From Deltaproteobacteria bacterium (GTDB taxonomy: Bacteria > Myxococcota_A > Polyangia > GCA-2747355 > JADLHG01), in NCBI GenBank assembly GCA_020848905.1, contig JADLHG010000042.1, positions 62,001-126,000 of the forward strand: a DNA stretch of 64,000 nt, given 5' to 3'. Within the stretch, counting starts at the first letter, position 1; every line of letters begins with the position of its first letter. The notes beneath the pieces were generated by a model that saw only the letters and a program-made list of their open reading frames with translations, searched no databases and had not been told where the DNA came from. Below, piece by piece: positions 1 to 8,452 of the stretch. Position numbers and translations under genes: made by a program.

Positions 1-1
1 C

Positions 2-1168
2 GACGGCTTCGGAGACCTTCGTCGCGCGCAGGAGGCGTGCCGGCGCGCCCTGGCCCTCGACCCCGGGGACCTCAAGGGGACGGAGGTGATGGCGGTTATT
101 CTCCGGCGCCAGGGTGACCTGCGCGGCCTACACGCCCACCTCGAGTCGAGTCTGACCGTGCACCGGGCCCGACTCGACCGGGATCCGTTCCGCATCGATT
201 CGTACCAGGCGCTGCTCAGCGTCTTCGGCCGCCAGGAGGCGCCGGACCGGGTCTACGTGGCGCGGAGCGTCCTGGCCTCCGTCGGCGCTGCGACCGAGGC
301 CGACCGCGCGTACGTGAAGGGGCGGCGCTCCCACGCACCGCTGCTCCCCCCCCGGCCGGTGACGAACGAGGAGGTGGAGGGCCAGATCGTACACCCCGAC
401 GGGCGCGGCCCGCTGCGGCTCCTGCTCCTCGGCGCCGAGGCCGCGCTCCGCAGGGCGGTGCCGCACGAGACGCTCCCCACCCCTCGACCCAGCAAGCTCT
501 CTGCGCGGACCGACCCGGAGCTGGCGGAGCTCGTGCACGAGCTCTGCAAGGCGCTCGGGGGGGTGACGGTGCAGTGCTTCCGCACCGAAGGGGGCCTCGA
601 ACAGCTGCGCGTCGAGGATACCGCGACCCCCAGCCTCTACCTGCCGCGCGACGTGGAGCTGTCGGGGCCGGAGCTGCGCCTCCGCATCGCGCGGGCGCTG
701 GCGCGCGTCCGGCTGCGGCACCTGCTCGCCTTGCGGCACGAGCCGGAGGACCTCGGCCGGCTGGTCGCGGCGACGCTCTCGGTCATCTGCGCCAGCTACT
801 CGCCCCCCTACCCCGCTGCCGAGCTCGAAGCCTGGCAAGCGGTGCTCGGGCGGTCCCTGAACCGCAAGCAGCGCGCCGAACTGGAGACCGTGGCGCTCGA
901 GCTCGGCGACCGCCCGCTGCAGCCGGAGCAGTGGGTCGCCGCCATGCGCCAGAGCGAGGACCGCCTGGCGCTCGTGATCTGTGGCGACGTGCCCGCCGCC
1001 GTCCGGATGCTCCTCCGCGACGAGGGGTATCAGCTGCGGGCCTCCGCGAGTACGCCAGCAGATGTCGCGGCCATGGCGGGGCCCAGGCTGCGCCACCTCC
1101 TCTGTTTCGCGGTCAGCGAGGAGCACCTGACGCTCCGGGAGCGGCTGGGGATCGCCTTGCCCGCCTGA
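2..1168 (+). CDS. TPR-repeat protein, 3' part (5' end outside window)
   Basis: The frame is open from the first bases of the window, so the gene starts upstream; 388 residues are visible. The first visible residues (AQEACRRALALDPGD) read as the end of a tetratricopeptide repeat, and the next 40 residues resemble another degenerate repeat. The remaining roughly 280 residues are a non-TPR domain rich in Leu, Arg and Glu that I cannot assign. Large TPR proteins with such C-terminal domains are common in myxobacteria-like genomes and usually act as scaffolds, but no partner is visible. It ends 67 bases before the ECF sigma gene and may or may not be co-transcribed with it. Confidence 0.75.
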   Translation, partial: DGFGDLRRAQEACRRALALDPGDLKGTEVMAVILRRQGDLRGLHAHLESSLTVHRARLDRDPFRIDSYQALLSVFGRQEAPDRVYVARSVLASVGAATEADRAYVKGRRSHAPLLPPRPVTNEEVEGQIVHPDGRGPLRLLLLGAEAALRRAVPHETLPTPRPSKLSARTDPELAELVHELCKALGGVTVQCFRTEGGLEQLRVEDTATPSLYLPRDVELSGPELRLRIARALARVRLRHLLALRHEPEDLGRLVAATLSVICASYSPPYPAAELEAWQAVLGRSLNRKQRAELETVALELGDRPLQPEQWVAAMRQSEDRLALVICGDVPAAVRMLLRDEGYQLRASASTPADVAAMAGPRLRHLLCFAVSEEHLTLRERLGIALPA

Positions 1169-1235
1169 GCGGAGGTCTCACTTCGGCGTGGGCAGGCGGT
1201 ATGCCGAGCGGCCCCGTCGGGGGTCTAACAGGTCA

Positions 1236-1805
1236 ATGACGGGCGAGCTCGGCCAATCGATGGAGGGGACCTCGGTGATCGCCGTCACGCCGGAGGACCT
1301 CGTCGCGGAGCTCGAAGCGACCTTCGCCGCGTGGGCCCAGCGTGCCTATTGGATCGCCCTCGATATCAGCGGCGAGCCGGAGGAGGCGCGGGACGCGGTG
1401 CAGGACGCCTGGGTGCTGGCGCGCAGCTCCCTCCCCCGCTTTCGGCACGACGCAGCCATGCACACCTGGCTGCTGCGTATCGTCGTCAACCGTGCCTTGA
1501 AGGCTCTGCGGCGGCGGCGGATACGGGTTCGGCTGTCACATCTCCTGCCCGGTGTCGTGGCGCCACCGGTCTCGACGTCTCCGGGCCCCGAGGAGCTGCT
1601 CCAGATGGCGGAGCAGGCGGCGCGGGTGCGGACGGCGCTGGCGGGGTTGGCGGCCCAGCAGCGCGCGGCCTTCGTGCTGCGGCACGTGCACGGTCTCTCG
1701 GTCCCCGAGGTCGCGCAGACGCTGGGCGTGTCGCCTGGCACCACGAAGACGCACCTCTTGCGCGCGGTCAAACGACTGCGCTCGACGTTGGAGGAGTCCC
1801 CATGA
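1236..1805 (+). CDS. ECF-type RNA polymerase sigma factor
   Basis: A 189-residue sigma-70 family protein of the extracytoplasmic-function type. Region 2 (about residues 25-90) includes EEARDAVQDAWVLA, typical of region 2 helices, and WLLRIVVNRALKALRRRR. Region 4 (about 125-180) has the helix-turn-helix stretch LSVPEVAQTLGVSPGTTKTH. Regions 1 and 3 are absent, as in ECF factors. The ATG at 1236 is chosen; an ATG at 1260 is equally possible, and neither has a strong Shine-Dalgarno. The stop overlaps the next gene by four bases (ATGA), and that gene encodes a zinc-motif anti-sigma candidate. This is the classic sigma/anti-sigma arrangement. Confidence 0.9.
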   Translation: MTGELGQSMEGTSVIAVTPEDLVAELEATFAAWAQRAYWIALDISGEPEEARDAVQDAWVLARSSLPRFRHDAAMHTWLLRIVVNRALKALRRRRIRVRLSHLLPGVVAPPVSTSPGPEELLQMAEQAARVRTALAGLAAQQRAAFVLRHVHGLSVPEVAQTLGVSPGTTKTHLLRAVKRLRSTLEESP

Positions 1806-2344
1806 GCCGCCTGTGCCGCACCGTCGAACGCGCCGTGGCCGCGGGCGAAGAGACGCCCGAGGTGGCCGCGCACCTTCGGGGATGTTCGAGTTGCCGCGGT
1901 CTGTCCGAGGCTCTCGTGCTGCTCAAGGCGGCAGGACAGACCCTGCCTCGTCCACCCTACGTGGTCGGGAGTGGCGCGACGGTCTCGTCGCGGGCGGAGC
2001 GTCCCCGGTGGCGGCCAGCCCTCCTCCTCGCGGGGGCGGTGGCCGTCGGAGCGGTCGTGCTCGCGCTTGCGGGCGGCGGTCGCCACGCCTGGCGGCAACC
2101 GGGGACGGCCACGCCACCGCGAGCCCTCGACGAGGTCCCCGATCGGGCAGATCGGGTGGACCTGCTCGGCGCCCTCTCGCTGGCCGAAGGGATCTACCGC
2201 ACCGATTCCGACGAGGTCCCCACGGAGTGGATGGCCGAGGATCCGTCGGACTCCTCGGCGGCGACGGGCACTCGAATCTACGAAGACATCCGTCCGGAGG
2301 ACCTCTTGCCCCGATCGGCCGCAAACCAGAAACCTGGAAGGTGA
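1802..2344 (+). CDS. Putative ZAS-type transmembrane anti-sigma factor
   Basis: A 180-residue protein. The N-terminal cytoplasmic part carries H24-x3-C28-x2-C31 (HLRGCSSC), the zinc-associated anti-sigma (ZAS) signature. One transmembrane helix follows at about residues 72-92 (LLLAGAVAVGAVVLALAGGG), then an acidic, probably periplasmic tail of about 85 residues. Its ATG overlaps the sigma stop codon, so translation is coupled. By family logic it holds the ECF factor at the membrane until an envelope signal releases it. The recognised ZAS domain is short here, so the inhibitory function is inferred from motif plus position. Confidence 0.75.
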   Translation: MSRLCRTVERAVAAGEETPEVAAHLRGCSSCRGLSEALVLLKAAGQTLPRPPYVVGSGATVSSRAERPRWRPALLLAGAVAVGAVVLALAGGGRHAWRQPGTATPPRALDEVPDRADRVDLLGALSLAEGIYRTDSDEVPTEWMAEDPSDSSAATGTRIYEDIRPEDLLPRSAANQKPGR

Positions 2345-2347
2345 CCC

Positions 2348-2839
2348 ATGCATCGCACGCTAGGTGGAATGTCGCTCACGCTCGTCCTCTTGGCATCCGC
2401 AAGCACGGGGTGGGCCCAACCCGGTCCCCCGCCGGCGCCGCACGGCGGAGGGGGGCCGGGACACGGACTGCTTCGCGTCGCGTCGCAGGTCGGACTGAGT
2501 CCGCAGCAGCTGGCGCAGATCCGGAAGATCGCGTTCGCCGCGCAGCGGCAGATGATCCCCCTCGAGGCGCAGCTTCGAGCGGCCCGCCTCGACCTCTGGG
2601 AGCTGATGGAGTCCGACAGCGTGCCGAGCGACGACAAGGTGGGGGCGCTGGTGGAGAAGGTGACTCGCGCGGAAGGGCAGGTGAAGAAGCAGCGGCTGCT
2701 GATGATGCTGCACATCCGGCGCCTGATGAGCAAGCCGCAGTGGGAAAAGCTCCGCGGGCTGCTCCCCGGGCGGGGCCACCGCTGGATGAAGCGAGGGCCC
2801 GGCGGCGGTCACGGGATGGGACCCGACGACAACTTCTGA
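2348..2839 (+). CDS. Periplasmic Spy/CpxP-like (heavy-metal sensor type) protein
   Basis: A 163-residue exported protein with an N-terminal signal peptide (hydrophobic core SLTLVLLASASTGWA, cleavage near residue 23). A Gly/Pro/His-rich stretch follows, then a helical domain containing LSPQQLAQIRKI, which matches the LTxxQ-type motif of the Spy/CpxP/ZraP family of periplasmic chaperones and metal sensors. A second His/Gly-rich tail (GRGHRW, GGGHGMG) could bind metal. It starts three bases after the anti-sigma stop behind GGAAGGTGA. Placement after a sigma/anti-sigma pair suggests it is a sensor or a target of that envelope-stress module. Confidence 0.8.
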   Translation: MHRTLGGMSLTLVLLASASTGWAQPGPPPAPHGGGGPGHGLLRVASQVGLSPQQLAQIRKIAFAAQRQMIPLEAQLRAARLDLWELMESDSVPSDDKVGALVEKVTRAEGQVKKQRLLMMLHIRRLMSKPQWEKLRGLLPGRGHRWMKRGPGGGHGMGPDDNF

Positions 2840-2862
2840 GCCTGCCGAGGTCGCTGCCGCGT

Positions 2863-3969
2863 TCAGTCCGCCTGCTCGCCGCTCTCCTCGAGGAGCTTCC
2901 CGTACCCGACCTCGAGCGCGGCCCCGTCGGCCAGCGGCAGCTCACCGTACTGGATACCGCAGCCGGCGGGCGAGCTGCGCGTTCCGGGGAACTCCTGCCG
3001 CCAGACGACCTTCCCTTCCACGCGCACCCGGCCACGACCGTGCGGGGGCGTGAACTCGATCTCCAGCATCGAGCCTGCCGCTGGCGGGGTGATCGTGCGG
3101 ATGAAGAGGCCACCGCGATTGATGTTGTAGGTGTAGCCCCAGGCGGCAGGAGAGGCGGCCGGGCCACCTGCCGCGCTCATGGCGGCGGGGACCTGATAGA
3201 GCAAGCGCGGACTGCGGCGCATGGCCTTGGCCTGTCCCACGAGGAGCTGGTTGGCCAGAAACACGATCTGCGCCGGATCGCTGGCCTCGTCGAAGAACTT
3301 CAGGCCGGGCGCATCCCCCACGTCGTTCTTCAGCGCGGTCAGAGCCTCGGTGGGACCCACGACCACCCAGGGGATGGCGGAGTCCGAGGCGCGCGCCGTC
3401 TCCAGTCGACGCAGCGCCGGGAGGATGCCGTGCGGCGGGAGCTCGTAGTGGGCCACGACCAGGCGCACCTCAGGGTCGTTCGGGATCCCGTCCGCGTCCA
3501 GAGCGAACCGCACGTTGAGCCCCATCCGCCCCAGGTGCCGCGCCAGCTGCACGCGACGCTGGCGGTCGGGGTCCGCGAGGATCACGGCGCCGGTCAGGCT
3601 CCCGCCGAGAGCGATGCCGCTGCCCCGCAGCGAGGCCAGCTTGCCGCGAACGTGCTCGAGATCCGCGATGGCCACGTAGTCGTCGGCGCCGGAGGTGAAC
3701 GCCTCTCCGACCGTCGGGGACCAGGGGTCGTCCACGACCGCGACGAGGGGCAGGTCGGCGAGGACCGGCGAGCCTCTCACGCCGAGGCAGAGGTCGCGTC
3801 CCACCGCGCTGCGCCAGTCCACCACGGCGCAGAGGGGGGGATTCTCCTCGAGGGCGGCTCGCGCCGTCTCGAAGTCGGCGACCTTCACGACGTAGAGCCC
3901 GAGAGCCCCCGCCATGGGTTCGAGCCCTCCCGAAAGCCCCACCCCGGCTACGGCCACCCGATCACGCAT
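2863..3969 (-). CDS. Degenerate tandem receiver-like protein with C-terminal PilZ domain
   Basis: A 368-residue cytoplasmic protein. Residues 1-115 fold like a response-regulator receiver (CAVVDWR at the phospho-acceptor strand) but lack the acidic pair near the N-terminus. Residues 125-250 look like a second receiver with an acidic start (LADPDRQRR) but AHYEL where the phosphorylated Asp should be. Residues about 265-355 resemble PilZ: SPRL near its start, then NINRGGLFIRT, the N-x-x-x-G-G/S core of PilZ c-di-GMP-binding domains. The ATG is preceded by AAGGGGG. Probably a c-di-GMP effector with non-phosphorylated sensory modules; its target is unknown. Confidence 0.75.
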   Translation of the reverse strand: MRDRVAVAGVGLSGGLEPMAGALGLYVVKVADFETARAALEENPPLCAVVDWRSAVGRDLCLGVRGSPVLADLPLVAVVDDPWSPTVGEAFTSGADDYVAIADLEHVRGKLASLRGSGIALGGSLTGAVILADPDRQRRVQLARHLGRMGLNVRFALDADGIPNDPEVRLVVAHYELPPHGILPALRRLETARASDSAIPWVVVGPTEALTALKNDVGDAPGLKFFDEASDPAQIVFLANQLLVGQAKAMRRSPRLLYQVPAAMSAAGGPAASPAAWGYTYNINRGGLFIRTITPPAAGSMLEIEFTPPHGRGRVRVEGKVVWRQEFPGTRSSPAGCGIQYGELPLADGAALEVGYGKLLEESGEQAD

Positions 3970-4062
3970 CGTCGTACCCCCTTCAATCGGCGCCTGCCGC
4001 GCCGGGTTAAGCTGCGTTCGTCCTGCGTCCTGCGTCGCGCCGCCGCCCCTTAGGGCCGTCGA

Positions 4063-6264
4063 CTAGTCCAGCTCCGCTTCCGAGAAGCGTGCCAGCTCAC
4101 CCTTGAGCTGGGTAGCCAGAGCGGGATCTCCCGCGGCCAGATTCCGCTGTTCCTTGGGATCTCGCGCGAGATCGTAGATCTCGAAGCGGTTCTCCGTCAC
4201 GCGATGGATCGCCTTGTACGAGCCGAGGAGCGCCGCGCGCTGTCCCTTCGGCCACGCCGGATAGGGCAGCAGGACGGCCCCCAGGCGGCGTGGTTCCTTC
4301 GCGGGGGGGGCCGCTCCCCGAGCCAGCGGGACCAGCGATTGGCCCTGGAACCCCTCCGGCGCCGTAGCACCGGCCAGCTCGACCACCGTCGGCGCGAGGT
4401 CCAGCAGCGGCACGGGGGCGTCCACCATCCGCGGGGCCCAGCCGGGCACCGCCAGGATGAGCGGGACGTGGAGCACCTCGTTGTAGAGCGCCTGCCCGTG
4501 GAAGAAGAATCGGTGCTCGCCGAACGCCTCGCCGTGATCGGCGAAGACCACCACCGCTGTGCGCTGCGTCAGCCCGAGCTGGTCCAGCCCCTCCAGCAGC
4601 CGGCCGACCCATCGGTCCACGTACTTCACCTCGTACTCGTACTTCCGCCGCAGCCCGGCCGCGCCCCGCTCCGTGACGCGCGGCAGCTCGTCGTGCGTCA
4701 CGTAGGTGCTGTGGGGCTCGAAGAGGTGGACGAAGAGAGCGAAGCGCTGCTTCTTGCCGGCCAGACCCTTCAGCGTGGCGAGCGCGCGCGGCACGATGCG
4801 CGGCGCGGCGATGTCGTGGTTGCTCTCCCGCAGGGTCTTCGCCCCCTCGTTGTCCCAGCGGTCCACCCCCTGCGTGATCCCCCGTTCGGGCGTGAAGTAG
4901 AAGTGCGACGTAACGGCAGCGGTGGCGAAGCCCTTCTCTTTGAGGAGCTCGAAGAAGGTCACCGCGTCCGGCCGGAGCGACGGATAGCCGACGAACTTCT
5001 CTCGGTAGGGGACGCGCGAGGGATAGAGCGACGTGAAGATCGAGGGGAAGGACTGCGGGGTGTTGGCCGCCTGCGCGAACGCGCGCCGGAAGAGCACGCC
5101 GCGACGGGCCAGCCGGTCCAGCGCGGGGGTCAGCCCCCCCGTGTGCCCCATGGCGCCGAGCATGTCAGCCCGCAGCGTATCGATGCACAGCAGGAGCACG
5201 TTCCCGTCGAAGACGGGAGCGTGCGGCCGGGCGGCGACCTTCCGCGACGGCGGGCGTGTCCGCGTCGCATCCCCCCCCTGGCAGTTCTCGTCCACCCCGT
5301 TGCCCGGCACGTCCGTGGCGCCCGGGTGAACGGCGGCGTTCCGGTCGTCGCAGTCGCCACCGGCGAACCAGGCCGCGTAGCCGTCACGGTCGCGATCTCC
5401 GAGGGCGCGGGCCAGGCCGATCACCAGGGGTGCGAGCGCCGCTTCCTGCAGGGCGGAGGCGACGTTGATCTCGGAGCGTCCAGCGGCTGGAGCGCCCCCG
5501 GCCAGCGCCACCACCAGAGCCAGGGTCGCGAGCGCTGCTGGGGCGCTCCCCGTCGCGGGCCAGCGGCGGGTTGCGAAGGGCGTCACCGTCGCGCTGAATG
5601 CGATCATGCACCCCAGGGCGACCCACGGCCCGAGCTTCAGCACGCGCCAGTCGACGCGAGAGAGCACGAAGAGCCCCGCTGCCAGACCGGCCAGCGCGAG
5701 CGCAACGAAGACACTGGAGGTCGCGGGCCAGCGCGCGCTGCGGGGGACGCGACGCGTGAGGGGACGCACGAGCTGAAAGCACGGGAAGAAGGCGGCGAGC
5801 ACCGCCAGCAGCGCCGCTCCCGCCACGAGGGCCGTCGAGAGCGCTGCAAGCTGCCGGTTCGCCATCCCGGCGGCCACGTGCGCCGCGAAACCGTAGACCA
5901 GCGCGACCTCGACGAGGATGCAGGCCGCGAAGGCCAGCAGGCCCGTCGCGACCCGGAGGTCCGCGTCGGCGTCCTGACGCAGTCGGCCCCAGAGACCGAC
6001 CGTCGGAGAGAGGGTCGCACGGAGCGCCCCGTAGATGGTTCCGGACGCGAGGCCGAAGAGCCAGCCGAGGGGGACGGAGAGGCACACGCCGAGCGCCACC
6101 ACGCCGAGCGAGGCGCCCTCGGCGCGGAGTCCGAGGATCCCGTCGGTGATGCCCACCAGCGCACCGACGAACGCGCCGACGAGGGTGCCGGTTGCGGCGG
6201 CGGCGCGGACCGGCCGTGCGCGCGCCGGGGCTTCGGCGACGGCCGCTCGTTCGGACGAGGGCAC
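4063..6264 (-). CDS. Membrane-anchored sulfatase-superfamily hydrolase with MopE calcium motif
   Basis: A 733-residue protein starting at GTG 6264, whose G is shared with the TAG stop of the upstream kinase gene (TAGTG overlap). Residues 25-255 contain about six transmembrane helices. Residues 289-330 hold a MopE-like calcium repeat (DRDRDGY, GDCDDRNAAVHPGA, GNGVDENCQG). Residues 353-733 are a sulfatase/alkaline-phosphatase fold: metal Asp in CIDTLRAD (D362), HLFEPH, and ADHGEAFGEH. The usual formylglycine box C/S-x-P-x-R is changed to SFPSI near residue 405, with Thr402 nearby, so classic sulfatase maturation is unlikely. A phosphotransferase or another alkaline-phosphatase-superfamily reaction at the cell surface is plausible. 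The substrate is unknown. Confidence 0.8.
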   Translation of the reverse strand: MPSSERAAVAEAPARARPVRAAAATGTLVGAFVGALVGITDGILGLRAEGASLGVVALGVCLSVPLGWLFGLASGTIYGALRATLSPTVGLWGRLRQDADADLRVATGLLAFAACILVEVALVYGFAAHVAAGMANRQLAALSTALVAGAALLAVLAAFFPCFQLVRPLTRRVPRSARWPATSSVFVALALAGLAAGLFVLSRVDWRVLKLGPWVALGCMIAFSATVTPFATRRWPATGSAPAALATLALVVALAGGAPAAGRSEINVASALQEAALAPLVIGLARALGDRDRDGYAAWFAGGDCDDRNAAVHPGATDVPGNGVDENCQGGDATRTRPPSRKVAARPHAPVFDGNVLLLCIDTLRADMLGAMGHTGGLTPALDRLARRGVLFRRAFAQAANTPQSFPSIFTSLYPSRVPYREKFVGYPSLRPDAVTFFELLKEKGFATAAVTSHFYFTPERGITQGVDRWDNEGAKTLRESNHDIAAPRIVPRALATLKGLAGKKQRFALFVHLFEPHSTYVTHDELPRVTERGAAGLRRKYEYEVKYVDRWVGRLLEGLDQLGLTQRTAVVVFADHGEAFGEHRFFFHGQALYNEVLHVPLILAVPGWAPRMVDAPVPLLDLAPTVVELAGATAPEGFQGQSLVPLARGAAPPAKEPRRLGAVLLPYPAWPKGQRAALLGSYKAIHRVTENRFEIYDLARDPKEQRNLAAGDPALATQLKGELARFSEAELD

Positions 6265-7160
6265 TAGGTAACCTCCTCCACCTCGGCCAGGGAGGGGAGT
6301 CCGGCCCGTGCGCCCAGCTCGCGGCAGCTCAGTCCGGCGGCCGCCGAAGCGAGCTGCATGCACCTCTCGAGGGGCGCGCCGCGCAGCAGACCGTAGCAGT
6401 ACCCGCCGACGTAGACGTCCCCTGCCCCGGTGGAGTCGACGACCTTCACGCCGAGAGGGGGCTGCTGGACGAGCTTCTCCCCCTCGAGACCGATGCTGCC
6501 GTCCGTGCCCAGGGTCATGACCACCGTGTGCGGCCCGAGCCGGCTCAGCTCCACGAGGCTGTCCTCCACCTCTCCCCGCGGCGCCACCTCCGCGGCGTAG
6601 CGCTCCGAGGCGATGAGCACGTCGCTGAGCGCCACGAGCTCCCCCATCCCCTCGCGCAGCGTCGCCGCTCGCAGCACCACGCGAACGCCCCGCCGCCTCG
6701 CCTCCTCGGCGGCCCAGATCTGCGCCTCGACGTGATACCCGTCGACGATCAGCAGGGCCGCGTCCGTGAAGAGCTCGGGAGGGAGCTCCGACGGTTCGAG
6801 AGGGTCCACGCTCCCCCGGGTGTGAAACACCGTCCGTCGCGTCGCCTCGTGCTCTACGACGACGAACCGGTAGGGGGAGAGACGGTCGGGCTGGATCACG
6901 AGCGCGCGGGTGTCCACTCCCAGCCCGTGCAGGCCCCGCACCACGAAGCGGCCGAAGTCGTCGTCCGAAACCTTGCCCACGAACGCCGTCTCTACCCGCA
7001 GGGCCGCCAGCGCCGCCAGGGCCGTGGCCGTGGCCCCGCCACCCTGCAGGCTCAGCCCGGCGAGCTCGGTCTTCGTGTCGGGCTCTGGGTACCGCCCGAC
7101 GACCGCCAGATGGTCGATCGCTGCTTCCCCTATTCCCACGACGCGCCGGCCGTTGCTCAC
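6264..7160 (-). CDS. PfkB-family carbohydrate kinase
   Basis: A 298-residue cytoplasmic sugar or nucleoside kinase. The N-terminus GIGEAAIDHLAVV and LQGGGATATALAALAAL form PfkB signature 1. VDSTGAGDVYVGGYCYGLL is signature 2 with the catalytic Asp in GAGD. GTG 7160 is chosen because GGAG lies eight bases upstream; the frame extends to 7223 without a better site. The ribokinase/fructokinase/adenosine kinase subgroup cannot be told from sequence alone. Translational coupling to the sulfatase-like gene suggests a shared process such as surface-glycan or sugar-ester metabolism, which is inference. Confidence 0.85.
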   Translation of the reverse strand: MSNGRRVVGIGEAAIDHLAVVGRYPEPDTKTELAGLSLQGGGATATALAALAALRVETAFVGKVSDDDFGRFVVRGLHGLGVDTRALVIQPDRLSPYRFVVVEHEATRRTVFHTRGSVDPLEPSELPPELFTDAALLIVDGYHVEAQIWAAEEARRRGVRVVLRAATLREGMGELVALSDVLIASERYAAEVAPRGEVEDSLVELSRLGPHTVVMTLGTDGSIGLEGEKLVQQPPLGVKVVDSTGAGDVYVGGYCYGLLRGAPLERCMQLASAAAGLSCRELGARAGLPSLAEVEEVT

Positions 7161-7269
7161 AATGCTTGCTCCGTAGCGAGACGGCGGTGCGCCGCGGCCT
7201 CGATCGCAGACAGGAACGGACATTCTAACCAGAAAACCGTCGAGGTACAGCGCCTCACCGCGCGCGCTG

Positions 7270-7298
7270 TTGACAATCCTGCGTCGGTGGAGTCACAT
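7270..7298 (+). promoter_or_regulatory. Candidate sigma-70 promoter, possibly giving a leaderless mRNA
   Basis: TTGACA (7270-7275) is a perfect -35 hexamer. After 17 bases comes TCACAT (7293-7298), a weak -10 with 3 of 6 matches. The predicted start of transcription, six or seven bases downstream, falls on the ATG at 7305, so the mRNA would be leaderless or nearly so. The -35 match is strong for this GC content; the -10 is poor. Confidence 0.3.
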
Positions 7299-7304
7299 GC
7301 GCGC

Positions 7305-8450
7305 ATGCCCAAGCGTGGAAAATCGTCCAGCAATGTCCAAAGGTTGCAGGAGCGACTGCAACAGCCCCGCGGTGAGAGCGCCTGGCCCGCGGATCTCGCG
7401 TGGGCCCACGAGGTGACGCGGGGGGAACTGGCCGCGCCTCCGACAGAGGTGGACGAAGAGGTGGTGCAGGCGCTTCTCGCCGAGCTGCTGGTCCGGGAGC
7501 GGACCGAGCACCTGGCCTGGCTCGCCGGGCTTCCGCACCGCGGCGTGGCCAAGGCCGCGCGGACGGCGCTCCACCGCCTGCGCAGCCAGAAGGTGGCGGT
7601 CGAGGTCCCCGTCCCGGCGGAGGCCGCCCTCCCGAGCGCGCCGGCGCCCTCCGAAGGCGAGGCGCTGGCGGGGATGGTCAGCATGTACGACGGCCACGGG
7701 CAGCGGCTCGTCTGGCTCGCCGAGCCGGGGCGCAAGGGGCTGCTCCTGCACTGGGCGCGCGCCTCCGCGCGGACGGGGCTCCTCGAATTCACGACCGGAC
7801 GGGTAAACCGCCGCACGCTGCGCCAGGACCTCCAGGCCCTGCAGAAGCAGGTCTCGGCCGTCCCCGTGACCGCAGACGAGGCGCGCTGGTTCATTCACGA
7901 CGCCGCTCGCCGCTGCGAGGCGCTCGGCCGCGGTCTCCCGTCGACGTTCCTCCGCGCGAGCTCGCTGCTCGGGCCCGCACCCCGCACGCCGCACCCGGCC
8001 CTGACCCTCCCCGCGACGCAGGTTTCGGAAGAGAAGCTGCTCGCCCTCTTCGAGCTGCGCGAGCTTCGCGCCTGGGTCCCGGAGTCCGAACCGCTCCGGC
8101 GCCTGATGCTCAAGCTGCAGGAGCTCGCGACGAGCCGGCTGGTCATCTCCGACGAGGTGCGAGCCGAGCAGGTCCGCGCGCTCGTGGACCAGGCGGTGGC
8201 GGACTACTTCACCGTCGAGCGCTGCGCCGCGGCCAGAACGGTCCTGCTCGACACCGCGCACCTCCTCGCCGCGCAAGGCCGATCCGAGGAGGCCCTCGCC
8301 GCGCGCGGGGCGGCGGAGCTCTTCGTTCACCCGGGTCCCGAGGTGGGGGCGAGCGCCTTCGCCCGAAAGCACGTCGAGCGGGTGCTTCCGCCCGACCTGC
8401 ACGTCGGGAGTTCCCCGCGCGCCGAGCAGCCCGCGGCCGGGGAGGGATGA
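7305..8450 (+). CDS. Conserved-looking protein of unknown function upstream of AMMECR1
   Basis: A 381-residue soluble protein with no signal peptide or membrane helix. It is Leu/Ala/Arg/Glu-rich and mostly helical by composition. The only distinctive segment is the mid-region with GHGQRLVWLAEPGRKG followed by TGLLEFTTGR. I do not recognise a family. The start is ATG 7305, with no close Shine-Dalgarno (GGTGGAG lies 12 bases upstream). Its stop overlaps the first possible ATG of the AMMECR1 gene, so the two are very likely co-transcribed and may be functionally linked. Confidence 0.7.
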   Translation: MPKRGKSSSNVQRLQERLQQPRGESAWPADLAWAHEVTRGELAAPPTEVDEEVVQALLAELLVRERTEHLAWLAGLPHRGVAKAARTALHRLRSQKVAVEVPVPAEAALPSAPAPSEGEALAGMVSMYDGHGQRLVWLAEPGRKGLLLHWARASARTGLLEFTTGRVNRRTLRQDLQALQKQVSAVPVTADEARWFIHDAARRCEALGRGLPSTFLRASSLLGPAPRTPHPALTLPATQVSEEKLLALFELRELRAWVPESEPLRRLMLKLQELATSRLVISDEVRAEQVRALVDQAVADYFTVERCAAARTVLLDTAHLLAAQGRSEEALAARGAAELFVHPGPEVGASAFARKHVERVLPPDLHVGSSPRAEQPAAGEG

Positions 8451-8452
8451 CC

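Noticed and set aside
1552-4053. 833-residue plus-strand open frame across several genes
   Set aside because: It is Arg/Gly/Pro-rich shadow translation typical of high-GC DNA, runs over the anti-sigma, Spy-like and PilZ genes, and has no family motif or start signal.
4204-6267. 687-residue open frame antisense to the sulfatase-like gene
   Set aside because: Low-complexity Arg/Glu/Gly composition and full overlap with a gene with clear catalytic motifs mark it as a shadow.
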